Origin: Paraphoma chrysanthemicola
Lineage: Eukaryota; Ascomycota; Dothideomycetes; Pleosporales; Phaeosphaeriaceae
DNA length: 64,000 nucleotides
Reading direction: 5' to 3'
Assembly: GCA_020744225.1 (NCBI GenBank)
Contig: JAGMWG010000012.1
Coordinates: 620,001-684,000 of the forward strand
The position numbers and the translations under genes were made by a program. Every line of letters begins with the position of its first letter. Within the stretch, counting starts at the first letter, position 1. Below are positions 23,760 to 34,393 of this stretch, piece by piece. Below the pieces are notes generated by a model. That model was not told where the DNA came from, did not search any database, and worked only from the letters and a program-made list of their open reading frames with translations.

Positions 23760-24914
23760 TCATCCCCCGTTCACATCCCTTTTCGGCTTATTCTTCGACC
23801 CCTTCGGCCTGCCACGCTTCGGCTTATTCTTGGACCCTTTCGGCCGCCCAGGTCTCCTCTTTTCGACCTCCGCAACCACTTCTTCCTCCATCTCCTGGTC
23901 TTCAACTACAGGCAAAGTCGACAACATCCGCACAGCCGTCTTTGGTCGTCCGATCTTCCCGGTCACCATGCCGCCGCGCTTGGTAGGGGCTTTGTGAATA
24001 CTGGGCTTACGACCCGGGCCGCGCTTGGTCGCACGGACGCGAGAAGACGTTGTGCTGGTGTCTGGCTTGACGAGTTTCAGCAGGGCGAGGGTTTCTTGGT
24101 CGAGGTCGTTGCAGTCCGTGGAGATTAGAGTACCGAGCCATGTTAGTTGGATGTCTTTTTTGGTCCCGGCATTGCGGAATTTAGCTTGGCTCTTCTTGAT
24201 ATCCGCGCCAGCTTCTTCCTCCAGTTCTGCGTCAGGTAAAAGAGCACGCGGTGTATGTCGAACAGTCACGCCGACGCCTTCGAGCCCTCGATCGGATGCA
24301 GCGCGATTCCACAGGAATTGCTGCACTGTGCCTTCCCTTGTTACCATCATGAATCCCATGGGATATCGACTTTGACCCAATGTTTCCAGCGTGCCTTTGG
24401 TGGCTTTGTTGTTCGTCACCAGTAAGCCGAGCACGTCTTTGTTCCTCCATTTTGGCGGTATGCCATGAAACGAGCCCTCCAGCTCGCGCATCGTGCTTGG
24501 GAACACTGAGCCCTGGCGCGCTTTACATTGTATAATAACGCGCATCGGCTCGCGCAGAGGTGCCAGCGCCCAGTGCCCAATCAAATCGATGCCAGCGTCA
24601 AAGCTCTTGCCTATGCGAAGCAGCGAGAATCCAAGGCGCATCAAGGCTAAGGCGACGGTGTACTCATAGTGCGTGCCAATGTAGACGGTTTTAGTTGGGG
24701 CCAGCTTTGCCCGCTTCGCATACTCGAGGAATGTCGGAAGAGAGTTATGATGCGGCGATCCAGGCGAGAGGATCAATTCGGGTATATCAATTGGTGCTGT
24801 GTTGGAGGCGGATGTGGTTGCGATGCGACGCGGGTTGCTTTGCGGAGCTCGGGGGTGCCATCGGAGTAGGTGTACTGGGAGCTGCCATGGTGGGCGGAGA
24901 GATGGTCGCATCAC
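23760..24914 (-). CDS. RRG7: Rrg7-like mitochondrial nuclease-fold protein with C-terminal AT-hooks
   Basis: A single exon of 384 aa. The N-terminus is Arg-rich and poor in acidic residues, fitting a mitochondrial presequence. The core has the restriction-endonuclease-like layout of the Rrg7/DUF2034 family: Glu84, GIDLIGHW with Asp110, then IIQCKA with Gln129-x-Lys131. Yeast Rrg7 is needed for respiratory growth. The C-terminal tail is unusual: two copies of GRPKGSKNKPKR in tandem plus GPGRKPS and GKIGRPKT, which are AT-hook-like DNA-binding motifs. They suggest contact with AT-rich DNA such as mtDNA (inference). The gene is divergent from MED21. Confidence 0.85.
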   Translation of the reverse strand: MMRPSLRPPWQLPVHLLRWHPRAPQSNPRRIATTSASNTAPIDIPELILSPGSPHHNSLPTFLEYAKRAKLAPTKTVYIGTHYEYTVALALMRLGFSLLRIGKSFDAGIDLIGHWALAPLREPMRVIIQCKARQGSVFPSTMRELEGSFHGIPPKWRNKDVLGLLVTNNKATKGTLETLGQSRYPMGFMMVTREGTVQQFLWNRAASDRGLEGVGVTVRHTPRALLPDAELEEEAGADIKKSQAKFRNAGTKKDIQLTWLGTLISTDCNDLDQETLALLKLVKPDTSTTSSRVRATKRGPGRKPSIHKAPTKRGGMVTGKIGRPKTAVRMLSTLPVVEDQEMEEEVVAEVEKRRPGRPKGSKNKPKRGRPKGSKNKPKRDVNGG

Positions 24915-25230
24915 GGGATCAAGGGATGGACTCGAGCTTTCCGCGGCATATTGGTAATGCTTGGACCGAGATTGTTTGGAACGGTGAGTGAAAGGCGCGT
25001 GAGGAAGGGACGAAGGGTGAGGTCGCGTAACATTTTGGCTGTGACGCGCTAAGCTACCTCAGCCCTGCAACCACTCCCGCACCCCCACATCGCGACTCTT
25101 TCAACACCACCTTCTTCCTTTAACAAGACCACCTTGCCAAGTCACCGGCTGCGCGGTACGGCTACATCGTGAATAGGACTGATATCTGTTCCACACGGGA
25201 TCTGGCGACGACCAGGCATTAATTGTAACC
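24915..25230. promoter_or_regulatory. Divergent promoter between RRG7 and MED21
   Basis: 316 bp lie between the two start codons (24914 minus, 25231 plus). It has pyrimidine-rich stretches but no clear TATA box. Confidence 0.5.
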
Positions 25231-25751
25231 ATGAGCGACATCCTTACTCAGATTCAAGATGAGATCGACTTTGTACGTGTATCCAGACTCCTCCTGCCTC
25301 ATCAATGCTTACATAACAGCTTCTCAATATGATGCAAAGCCAGATGTCCTACATCAAGCGCAATGCACCGCCCAGCGTCCCGCCCGGCCAGCAGCGCGTC
25401 GATACCTTCGCCGAAGTCCAAGCCAAGACCAGCAACGAGAACACACAGACCTCCACCAACCCTTCACAGCCGACCCAACCCGCACAGCCGGAGCAAGTGT
25501 CGCAAGAACAATTCCAGGAAGACATCAAGGAATTCGCGAGAGACGTGGTGCTCAAGCAGCAGCAAATGGAAGCGTTGATTGCTAGTCTGCCGGGGTTGAA
25601 TGTCAGCGAAGAACAGCAGATTGAGCGCATGAAGCAGCTGGAGAGGGAGCTGGAAGAGCTGGAGACCGAGAGGACGCAGGCGGTGAAGGAGAAGGAAGTG
25701 CTGCTGAGGAAGGTGGAAGACAAGATTATGGGCGTGGGAAGGGTGCGATGA
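25231..25751 (+). CDS. MED21: Mediator subunit Med21 (Srb7)
   Basis: Exons 25231-25272 and 25320-25751 (47-nt intron, GTACGT...ACAG) give 157 aa. The N-terminus reads MSDILTQIQDEIDFLLNMMQ, the start pattern of fungal Med21. A Pro/Gln/Thr-rich linker follows, then FARDVVLKQQQMEALIASLP and a long C-terminal coiled coil (RELEELETERTQAVKEKEVL). Med21 pairs with Med7 in the middle module of Mediator and is essential for RNA polymerase II transcription. All family features are present. Confidence 0.95.
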
Positions 25752-25948
25752 GTCTGCAGCCACCACGCCAAAAGTCTGCGCGGCAACGCAAGGCATGCGC
25801 ATGCTACCACTTGGAGACTCTCTTGAACGCGGCATTATGGTTTTGGCTTGGCGATAAGATTCGCTACACCCATACTCCCAAACACAAAACCATCAAATCA
25901 TGAAAACCGAGCTCTGCAAGGCAGATACACCCGACTACCGCAGCCACC

Positions 25949-26467
25949 TCAATCGTTCTTCTGGATACTGTTCTTCGGCACAATATGGCAGCCCCCAGAG
26001 TCATCCGACTTCACCCGCACCATGCCGCACTCCCTCAGCCAAGGCGAATCGATCGGGTCGATGTCTTCCGCAGTGTGGGCGGGCTCTGGCGTTGCAGGCC
26101 TCCGAACGACCACGTACTCGGTCGTTACTCTCATCTGTCCCTTCGTAGGCTTCTTGTCGTCGTCGATTCCGTCCTCGCCGAGCTTCAGTCGATGCGACTC
26201 GGTCCTCGAATGCTTTTCTCTGTGCAAGGCTTTCTCAAGCCATGATCCTGGTCTCAATAGCACCGACCGCCCTTCGGCCTCGCGCTTGGTGGCTTTGGCT
26301 TCTTTCCGTTGCTGACGTCCTTCGCGGCGTTGTTCTCGTCGAATCATGGTTCGAAGATGTTCGCGCTGGTGCCGTTCCAACCGCTGATCCGCTGCCATCT
26401 TCTCGTCTGCGTCGTCATAAAGTCCAAGAGCGCCAGCGTGGGTGACGCCATGTTGGTCGGTCGGCAT
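25949..26467 (-). CDS. Unknown basic/charged protein
   Basis: The frame from ATG 26467 gives 172 aa starting MPTDQHGVTHAGALGLYDDA. A strongly charged, Arg/Glu-rich helical segment follows (RTMIRREQRREGRQQRKEAK), then a C-terminal part (MRVTTEYVVVRRPATPEPAH). The frame stays open upstream to 26743, so an earlier start is possible. It converges on MED21. No known domain. Confidence 0.5.
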   Translation of the reverse strand: MPTDQHGVTHAGALGLYDDADEKMAADQRLERHQREHLRTMIRREQRREGRQQRKEAKATKREAEGRSVLLRPGSWLEKALHREKHSRTESHRLKLGEDGIDDDKKPTKGQMRVTTEYVVVRRPATPEPAHTAEDIDPIDSPWLRECGMVRVKSDDSGGCHIVPKNSIQKND

Positions 26468-27207
26468 GTTTGATGAACAGCTTGATATTGGCCGGAAGTG
26501 TATGCAAGAGCTCAGGGGTGTGGACAGGTCGCAGATATTGCGTAGACCGGCAAGTGTTGTCGCTTCGCAGAGATGCTCCATGGTATGCGACATGCTGTCA
26601 CAGCTGCTGCCAGCGAACGACGTGTCGAGTGTGAAGTGTGGCTGTCGTGATTTCCAAGCATCACACCGGACAACGGCAATCACATTGTGTAGTTGTGAAA
26701 GAAACGACCAAACAAGGGTGGCGCTGCACCCCTTGTGTCGCAAGTCGGATCATATAACGCATCTCCAACGGCTATCTAGCGCAAGGTGTCGCCATGTCAC
26801 CGTCTTCGAAGGTTTTCACCAGGGCATATAGCTGAATTACGTTTTGAGTATCGTCAGGCGCCCATCCGGATTGGCTACACCAGTGTGCGCTTCTCTGCCT
26901 TCACTTATAATCGTATGTCGACCACCAAATCCGCCACTACGATGCCTCTTGTCAGCACCAAACCGCCTGTCTCGTCGTTGCTTGATTATTCCACAAACAC
27001 GTTTGCTCTGCCCAACACATCTGCTTCCGCTCATATAAGTCTCATGCTCAAGCGTCTTGCCTTCCCACTCATCAGCAGGACAACGCATCAATCCAAATCG
27101 ATACATTCCACCTAACATGCCGTACGTACACCACTCTTCCTTCCACCACTGGTCCAGCGGAACTGCCACCCCACATCCTCCCCAGCGCGCATCCCTCTCT
27201 CCCGCCC
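26468..27207. other. Intergenic or 5' region, no clear gene
   Basis: Only short overlapping frames are present, none with a recognisable domain. It may include untranslated leader of the flanking small genes. Confidence 0.35.
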
Positions 27208-27483
27208 ATGAGTCGTCCCACAACACCAGGCGTCTTCCCGATCCAACTTCCGCCCACTACGTCACATCCGTCGAACGAGATCTCTTCAACCTAAGGCGCC
27301 TGTGCGGATGATCTAGCTTCCCTGCGACGACAGTGCGATGAGCTGTATGAGCAAGCGAGGGTGGCGCAAATGAGAGGCGAGTACGACCGTGCGCAGCGGC
27401 GGTTGGCAAAGTTGGGGAGGATTTTGGAGGCGCTGGACGGTGAAATGAAGCGGTATGGATTGAGGGAAACTCCTGGAGGCTGA
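27208..27483 (+). pseudogene. Small coiled-coil protein gene with one internal stop
   Basis: The frame from ATG 27208 reads MSRPTTPGVFPIQLPPTTSH and meets TAA at 27292-27294. The same frame then continues for 62 codons as a helical, charged protein (DDLASLRRQCDELYEQARVA, later LGRILEALDGEMKRYGL) to TGA at 27481-27483. The total is 91 codons. An overlapping frame starting 27057 ends at 27311 and could be an alternative 5' part if an unseen intron exists. Confidence 0.4.
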
Positions 27484-27807
27484 AGATGTACTTACGGTGA
27501 TGGACGATGAGTTGAAGTGCAGAAGAGCGGGTCTACCGGAGGGGATGGTTGTGAAAGGTTGAGGTTCTCCAGCTATGGGAAGATGCGGGTATCTCAAAGC
27601 TAGAGAGTTGAACGCCGAAAGGTGTTGTTGCATCCAGACCACAACGTTGTTCGAAAACTACTATACAATTGCTGTCCACACATCTTCTGACGCATGCGCA
27701 TGCATGTTCAGTTCACTAACATTCGCTGTTATTCATGTTAAGATGCTTCTTCAAAACCCAGATTGTCCCGCGTTACTTTTCTTCACTAGCTCAAACTACA
27801 GACCACA

Positions 27808-28155
27808 ATGTTTACCTTCAACACAGCCCCAGAACATGTCCTGCATTCTCCAGAAGATATACGAGCTCTCTATGAATCATTCATGGAACTTGCAGAAGAC
27901 GCGAGAGAATTCTTGGCCAGGATTGTAAAGGAGAGCCGCAAGTATGAGGAGGAATTTGGCGTTACGTACGAACCGATGGAAGAAGATGAGAAGTATCCTT
28001 TGATGGAAGCTGTTGGCGAGATCATCGATGTACAGAGGATGTTTGAGGACTGGGAGGAAGGGATGATCGATGGCGAAGAGCTCGTTGCCGAAATCAAGCG
28101 GAAGATGACGGAGTTGGACAAGTTGTTGACATTCATGACCCGAAGGAATAGGTAA
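27808..28155 (+). CDS. Small acidic helical protein, unknown
   Basis: 115 aa in one exon, starting MFTFNTAPEHVLHSPEDIRA. It is rich in Glu and predicted helical throughout (DAREFLARIVKESRKYEEEF, later EELVAEIKRKMTELDKLLTF). No signal peptide, no TM segment and no known domain. It sits in a row of similar-sized helical unknowns (27.2-29.8 kb). Confidence 0.5.
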   Translation: MFTFNTAPEHVLHSPEDIRALYESFMELAEDAREFLARIVKESRKYEEEFGVTYEPMEEDEKYPLMEAVGEIIDVQRMFEDWEEGMIDGEELVAEIKRKMTELDKLLTFMTRRNR

Positions 28156-28341
28156 ATTCCTTAGGTTGCAAGCTCACTAGCTAAGAAACCATTAAGAGCA
28201 AATTCCGTGTCGTGACTGAAATGGGCAGAGTGCGCACGAGACGAGTTGTAGTTTTCTAAATGTGGAGTGACGAGTGGCGTGACCACCTACCCGATCATAC
28301 GGCCAACCCCGGATCTGCAACATCTCGCGATCTCACCATCT

Positions 28342-28373
28342 CCAATAACCCCACTAGAGGTCCCATATATAAT
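28342..28373 (+). promoter_or_regulatory. CCAAT and TATA-like elements upstream of 28434
   Basis: CCAAT lies at 28342-28346 and CATATATAAT at 28364-28373, about 60-90 bp before the ATG at 28434. This spacing is reasonable for a fungal core promoter. Confidence 0.4.
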
Positions 28374-28433
28374 CATCCTCACCGCAAACCATAGCCCCGT
28401 GCACAACAGCACAAACAACACAATCTCGCCTTA

Positions 28434-28925
28434 ATGCCATACCACAACTACGGCACAATGTCTTCAACACCAACGACCCCTCCACTTACCCACCCCCTCG
28501 TCATTCCTCACAAAACTCACACAATCACACCACCAAAAACACAACCCAATCTCCTCACACCACCAGATTCACCAACCTCGCACCCCCTCACACAACACCA
28601 AACCGCGCTCTTAACGCTCATGCGCCGCTACCTCGCGCTACATCTGCGCGCCGACCAAGCGCGCACACGCATGCACCGCCAACTCCAGCAGAACCGGTAC
28701 GTGGATGTTTTCCACGGCCCGAGTTACGAGCTTGTGAGGGATTGGCAGGGGAGGTTGGAAAGGGCTGGGAGAGAGTATGTTGAGGCGGAGAAATGGGGAC
28801 GGAGGGTTTTGGCGGGGGAAGAGAGGCTAGGGGAGGGTGGAGAAGGGCAGGCAGATGAGAAGTGGGTGGAGGGGGTGAAGAAGAGGGTGGATGAATTGGA
28901 GGAGTTGTTAAGAGAGATTGGATGA
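28434..28925 (+). CDS. Small Pro/Thr-rich then helical protein, unknown
   Basis: 163 aa in one exon. ATG 28458 is an alternative start. The first 60 residues are Pro/Thr-rich (STPTTPPLTHPLVIPHKTHT). The rest is helical and charged (RADQARTRMHRQLQQNRYV, later KWVEGVKKRVDELEELLREI). Codon third positions shift from C-rich in the first half to G-rich in the second, which is odd but not disqualifying. No known domain. Confidence 0.5.
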   Translation: MPYHNYGTMSSTPTTPPLTHPLVIPHKTHTITPPKTQPNLLTPPDSPTSHPLTQHQTALLTLMRRYLALHLRADQARTRMHRQLQQNRYVDVFHGPSYELVRDWQGRLERAGREYVEAEKWGRRVLAGEERLGEGGEGQADEKWVEGVKKRVDELEELLREIG

Positions 28926-29057
28926 GTGGGGTTTAGTAGAGGTGGGTGATTGGTTGAGATAGAGGGAAGGTGGAAATGATTGAGAGAGACTTAATTATAT
29001 GCCATGATACGGTGGTACTAGAGAAGGTTTTGGTATCTGGCTCGGAGTCTATCTGGC

Positions 29058-29080
29058 GGGGGGGGGGGGGGGGGGGGGGG
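29058..29080. repeat. 23-nt poly-G homopolymer
   Basis: An uninterrupted run of 23 G on the plus strand in the 3' flank of the 28434 gene. It could form a G-quadruplex and is a likely length-variable site. The exact length may be an assembly estimate. Confidence 0.9.
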
Positions 29081-29408
29081 TGGAAATCTACTACTATCGG
29101 TCTCCATTCTTGCACAGTCCTGAATGTGAATATCAAGGAGTCCAGATCGTAATATTAGATCCGTGTAGACAAAAGTAAACTAGTGTTTCGTATCTGCGTG
29201 GCTTAGGATTCTGTGGTATATGTCGCTGGTAACAACGAAATGGGCACTGCACATACATGTTGACGACTTTGGTAATACTACTGCAATGTGTTATCATTCC
29301 TGCCTAGTCAACACCTCGCAGGTTGCTTCTTCTTCAAATCTCTAAACAAAAATAGACGTAGCTATATATCTATATACCAACTCATCCTCCTAGATTCGTT
29401 TCACTCTC

Positions 29409-29786
29409 TCAATCGCTTCGTTCAACTCCGCCTCTATCCATCCACACCATCCCTTGCACTGACCTTGGCATCTCCCCCGCTTCAAGACTCTGAGTCTCTC
29501 CACTTAGCGCATTCTCGTCGCTCCTCACCCTTTGCATTTGCGTTCTACATCTCCTCAGTGCTCTCCTCACTCGTTGCAAGGCGTCGCTGTTCTGGAAGTA
29601 TCTAGACCAATCCACTTCGTCAGGCGGTACGATCGCATGTCGCAGGGCTTCGTTTCGTTCCTGAGCAAACGAGACCTCCTGTTCAAGCTCATGCTGTAGG
29701 GCGCTTATGCGTGTGGTCATTGTGATGAACGCAATGTACGGTTGTTCTGGTGTACGAGATTGAGTGGTATCAGTGTTTTGAGACAT
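29409..29786 (-). CDS. Small coiled-coil protein, unknown
   Basis: The frame from ATG 29786 gives 125 aa. It starts MSQNTDTTQSRTPEQPYIAF and contains heptad-like stretches (ISALQHELEQEVSFAQERNE and LQRVRRALRRCRTQMQRVRS). The frame is open further upstream to 29981 but that part has a hydrophobic, less likely composition. No known domain. Confidence 0.45.
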   Translation of the reverse strand: MSQNTDTTQSRTPEQPYIAFITMTTRISALQHELEQEVSFAQERNEALRHAIVPPDEVDWSRYFQNSDALQRVRRALRRCRTQMQRVRSDENALSGETQSLEAGEMPRSVQGMVWMDRGGVERSD

Positions 29787-30981
29787 GATAGAGTTTTTGA
29801 CGAGCGGGATGATAAGCGGATAACGGTCTAGAAGGCCGGAGAAGAGGGGAATGAAGTATATTGTGTTGTAAAAGGAGGTGATATGTACGATGGCGTTTGT
29901 GATGTGCTGTGCTGTGTGTTCCATGCTGGATGAGATGGCAAATTGCTGGTTTCTCCTACGTGGCGACTGGTGTGTTAACACTATCTATTCTCCTAACTGT
30001 TGTGACCTGGAAATATCACCATAAACGGTGTCAAAGTGTTGTCTTACTCCTGATACACAAGCACACACACCGACCCTTTGAAAGCTTATCTAGAACGGAC
30101 AGAAATAAACACATGCTGGAGGAATACAGTAGGCTATTGTGAATGAATTGACGATGGCGCCTGACTTTTCAGTACACAGGCCAACTTTCTTCTGATAATG
30201 CACGACGACGTGTATGGTACCATGTCTAATACGTTGCTTTCAGACTCGAATAGGTAGGGTGACGTCATAACAATCAGGTACTTTGTTTGAAGCGGTTTCA
30301 GAGTATAAGGGCATGTATGGTTCTCGTGTTGGTGGAAGTTTGCCAGCATATCTACGTTATTCGTTGTTTGGGTAGTCCCGACTTCGATTGACTTAAACCT
30401 TTTACAAGTCATGTTATGCACTAAAGAGCCAAAGCAATGCCAACCCTGGCTAACGCAGATTGGACAACAGACACTCTATAGACATCATTAGGGTGCGTCA
30501 AACGATCTAATCACGTGGAGAAAGTCGAAATATTGCAGGTTAGGGTATGGTATACAAATCTAACCATACTAATCGACTTGAAGCCACACGGGCTGGTGTT
30601 CTGAACGGGCAAAAGTTTATGCCGCATAGTTCATCCGCAGTGCCCATACAGTCATCACAACCATCCTTAGCGTCACGTATAGATGCCACGCCAACGATAT
30701 CCTTGCTCAATGCCCATGTTGCGCGTTACATCCACCATTACGATCGACCGAGCGGTTTGCTCGACACTGCTCACAACGCCAGCCCAGCGTAAAGTACGCT
30801 TCTTTCCCAGCAATGTCCCACTCAAAGTAGTCTGAGTGGTACACTCGACAGACCTAGCTATCCCTTACACAGACAGCACATGGCATCAAGGCGTCTATGC
30901 CGTACTTGCCTTTGATCAAAACCACGTGTGCACCTAAACTCACAAGTCCCTTCTGTGATTTGCTGAGTGTAGAGTAAGCGC
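29787..30981. other. Intergenic, no gene seen
   Basis: Only short scattered frames. An 81-codon frame at 30547-30792 has no domain and was not called. Confidence 0.4.
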
Positions 30982-31509
30982 CTAAGCCGCGCGTTGAAAT
31001 GTATCGAAATCGTTCACGAAGCTGGAGCATGTGGCGTCAGAAGGAAGTCTAAAGGTGGCCTGGCGGCGAAAGGTGCCATGGTAGAATCCTATGTGCCCCG
31101 AGCTTCGTGATTTTGTTTGACCTCCGTTCGCCTCTGGCTTGTCGAGCTTCTGGACTGGTGGTACCCTTTTATTCCCGAGACAGGTGTCCGCAGGATTCGT
31201 TTCCAATGGCTTGACGGACTCAATCCTGCGCTTCTGCGGTTTTGAGATCGAAGCGCAGTCATCCGTGTCTCTCAGTAGTATGCGCTTACAGACGTCTTCC
31301 TTTATGGCAATGAAGTGGGGTACTAGTCGGAGCGCGCCGTCTATAAGCACAGCTTCGTGGAAGTAGCGGCCCTGATCAAAGCTCAGAGGCTGGAGCTTAC
31401 TTGAGCATTATTGGAGGCGGTCCGTGTGAAAGTGAAGAAGGAAAGCAGATGTGTCGCAGGCGAAATGACAGTATACAAGATCTTCAAGTTTCTGACCCGA
31501 ATGAGCAAA
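30982..31509 (-). pseudogene. Unknown interrupted reading frame
   Basis: The minus frame from about 31509 reads FAHSGQKLEDLVYCHFACDT and meets TAA at 31408-31410. It then continues through SFDQGRYFHEAVLIDGALRL to a stop at 30982. A possible upstream exon (to about 31897) would join through donor GTAAGT and an acceptor just before 31509. No known domain. Both sides of the stop look coding. Confidence 0.3.
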
Positions 31510-32980
31510 CTCTCAGGGAATGCTGTGGAGGGGCTGTGTCCAGGGGGTGGGTGCAAAGAGAACAGTGACTGCCCGTGTAGGTGCCGTAACTTACACTGTA
31601 TTTGACGACCGGTGTAGAAATTGTGAGAACATCCAAGTTGCTTCCGGCTCTCTCACTATCGACTCGCGCAGGCAAGATTAGGATGCGCGGCGGTAGGCCA
31701 ATCCCGCGTGGTGCTTCCTGCATGCTGGTGATCGGAATCGACGAAGGTACTTGTCGCAAGCTTGTGTGATTGCGACAGGGTGTCGAAAGTCGAATGGCAA
31801 GTGGTAGAGTTTCTCGTCTCGCGAGTTGTCCTGAATATTGTGCGCGAGGTTGTAGCCAGGCAGGCACAACTAGCAGACGCATGGGGTTGACCTGCATTTA
31901 CCTCGGACCTTTGACAAGAAGATGAAGAAATTTTCAGCTTTTGAATCAAACATCCGATGAACTACTCAATAAAGCCCGATTCAAAATACAGCTGTTTACG
32001 GACGCCAGGCTGAGGATGAAGGCAACGTAAAGGGCACACGACGCGAATGCAGTCCCTTCTAAGGTAATATATCTGGTACCGGCACACAGCAATGAAATAC
32101 TGCGTGGTTCGTGGAAGTGACCATATATCTATCCCTTGAGACCTCAAGCATTGATCGTTGTTGGTATCGTTCATCATGGGAGTTATTAAGATCATCTTGG
32201 AGCAGAGTGAAGTGAGGCGGCGCGAACGTGATAGGCGGTCCTGATGTAAGACGTGTGATTTTCGCAAAGCTTGACATAGCCTCCAAAAGCTGCCGAGAAC
32301 ATGATCTTGACCAGAGACGACACTGGATGTGGAGGAGATAAAAAGGACGACCAGGATAGAACAGCACTATGACGTCACGACGAGATACATTTCGCTCGCA
32401 TTATTTACCCCTATCCACCGCCACATCCTGAGAAAAAGCATAACTATGCTGCGCCTCAGACTGCGCCTCGAATGTATCGTGAGTTAGGCAAGGAGGTTCC
32501 GGGTTTCGGACACGCCATCCACGAGCCAAGCAAAGCTTAGAAAGGCTTGCTCAGCCCCACTGCCACCAGCCTACCCATGCCGCGTCCCGGGCCGAAGATC
32601 TTCACGCGCTGTCAAAAATGCCTCAGAGTTGTGCATGTTGGATCTCGAGACGACAGTTCATTGGATCCTATTGAGGCTGTATTTGCACGGAGCTGTCTCC
32701 GGTCCACAGGCCAGAACCGCGCAGCCCAATGACACCGCCTCAACCACAGACGCGGCCGAGCTGAATGCAACGCACGAAGATCGGCCGGACCCCGTAATTG
32801 CTAAGCTGTCGCGATGGGCGATTTGGAAGAGTTAGGAGATGCGTCTGCTGCGACGCAATGACCAACGACGCTGCCAGATAAATGGGACACGCTGCCCTGC
32901 GAAACGAAAACCATCTCACGTCCTTCTGACAATTACGACCCGACTTAGCTCTTGTGTTATCTATCTCTAGAGTCATCAAC
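31510..32980. other. Mostly intergenic
   Basis: Frames on the minus strand at 31484-31949 may be earlier exons of the broken gene at 30982-31509. The rest up to 32980 shows no gene and includes the promoter of the WW-domain gene. Confidence 0.35.
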
Positions 32981-33837
32981 ATGGGTCTTCTTGGCGAGCT
33001 GGTCTCCAATTTCACGCACTCCGGCAATTCCGGACAGCAACAGAATCGCCCATTGTCTTCGAGTGGGTCACATGGTCCCCCACCGGTGTCTCCACCGTGG
33101 TCGGCTGAGTGGGATGGGCGGGACAATCGATGGCTCTTTGTGAATCAGCAAACTGGCGAGCGCACTTTCACATATCCAGGCCCGGGTTATGCACAGCAGC
33201 AAGGCAGCTACGGTGGCCCACAAGGAGGTTACGGGAGTAACCAGGGCGGGTACAGCAACCAGGGCGCATACAATCAGGGCTCGTATAATCCGACAAACAG
33301 CACATACCAGCAGCAAGAGCATGAGAAAAAGCAAGGAGGGAATGGATGGAAGTACGCGGCTGCGGGTGTCGCGGGTGTTGCCGGAGGCGCGCTGCTTATA
33401 CACGAAGGTCATGAGATCAGTACGTTTCCATCTACCTTCAAGATAAAGTCAACGCTAACGACAGAACAGAGGATGACTATGAGGAGGATAAATACCGCGC
33501 GGAAGCTCGAGTTGACCAATGGGGTAACGATATTTCCAATTTTCCGGAAAATGCCGCTGGCTGGACAGGCGAGCAAGTTGGTCGCGTAGAAAACTTCGAT
33601 GACCGTGTTGAGCAGCGCTGGGACAACGGAGTAAACGATGTCGAAGATTTCCCAGAGAATGCGGCGAGATGGACAGGCGAAAAGGTGCAAGAAGTTGAAG
33701 ACATCCCGCAAGATATCGACAATAAGTGGGACAATGCTGTTGATGACGTCGCAGGCTTTGACGGCAGGATGGACCAAGCGTACGACGATGGACGGGACGA
33801 ACAGAGATACGATGATGATAACCGCGATGACTGGTGA
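32981..33837 (+). CDS. WW-domain protein with prion-like tract and repeated C-terminus
   Basis: Exons 32981-33419 and 33470-33837 (50-nt intron, GTACGT, branch GCTAAC, acceptor ACAG) give 268 aa. The start is MGLLGELVSNFTHSGNSG. A WW-like module follows (PPWSAEWDGRDNRWLFVNQQ, then TGERTFTYP), then a low-complexity Gly/Tyr/Gln/Asn tract. Next comes a short hydrophobic Ala/Gly segment (YAAAGVAGVAGGALLIHEG). The acidic tail has a twice-used unit FPENAAxWTGExVxxVE with flanking W-D/N-N motifs. WW modules bind Pro-rich partners. The low-complexity tract suggests condensation or membrane-surface association, which is inference. Confidence 0.75.
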
Positions 33838-34393
33838 GAAGCGAAGCCAGATCGAACGCACGTTTGAACAAATGTCGCGAATAGCAGGAATATGACGCTA
33901 AGCTTGTCGCATTTTCCCTCATTCGCGAGTGCGCAACGGCCCTACCACCCATACAGTTCACAACCTTTGTATTCACAACTAGCCTGCATTGACTGTTCAT
34001 TTCTCATCATCGTTTGATTCTTCAAGACATTGAAAGGAATTCTCGGCATCGAAAACCAATCTATCAACCATTAGCAACTCCACCAAGCGTACAACGGTAC
34101 TCGGGACCCCTCTCATTGGCACAGCAACCTTACAGCGAAACGCCTGATCAAGCTTGTGGCATGGAAAATCTTGCTGTGATTGGCCCAGCATCCCTGCAGT
34201 CGATGTTCGTCGATTCGTCGAGACCGATCTTCCAAGCGAAGGATGGGGCGCAGCTAGAAATCCTCCTTGGCATGCAGCATCGTCTAGGAAACCACCACTC
34301 CGGTCCAGCGCATACGTCGCATATAAGGAGAAAGACAATGACGAGCTTCAATTAACATTCACACGCAACTGACAGCATTTCAACTTATTCACA
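33838..34393. other. Intergenic, promoter of the four-TM gene
   Basis: No gene seen. Short frames on both strands overlap and have no domain. Confidence 0.4.
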
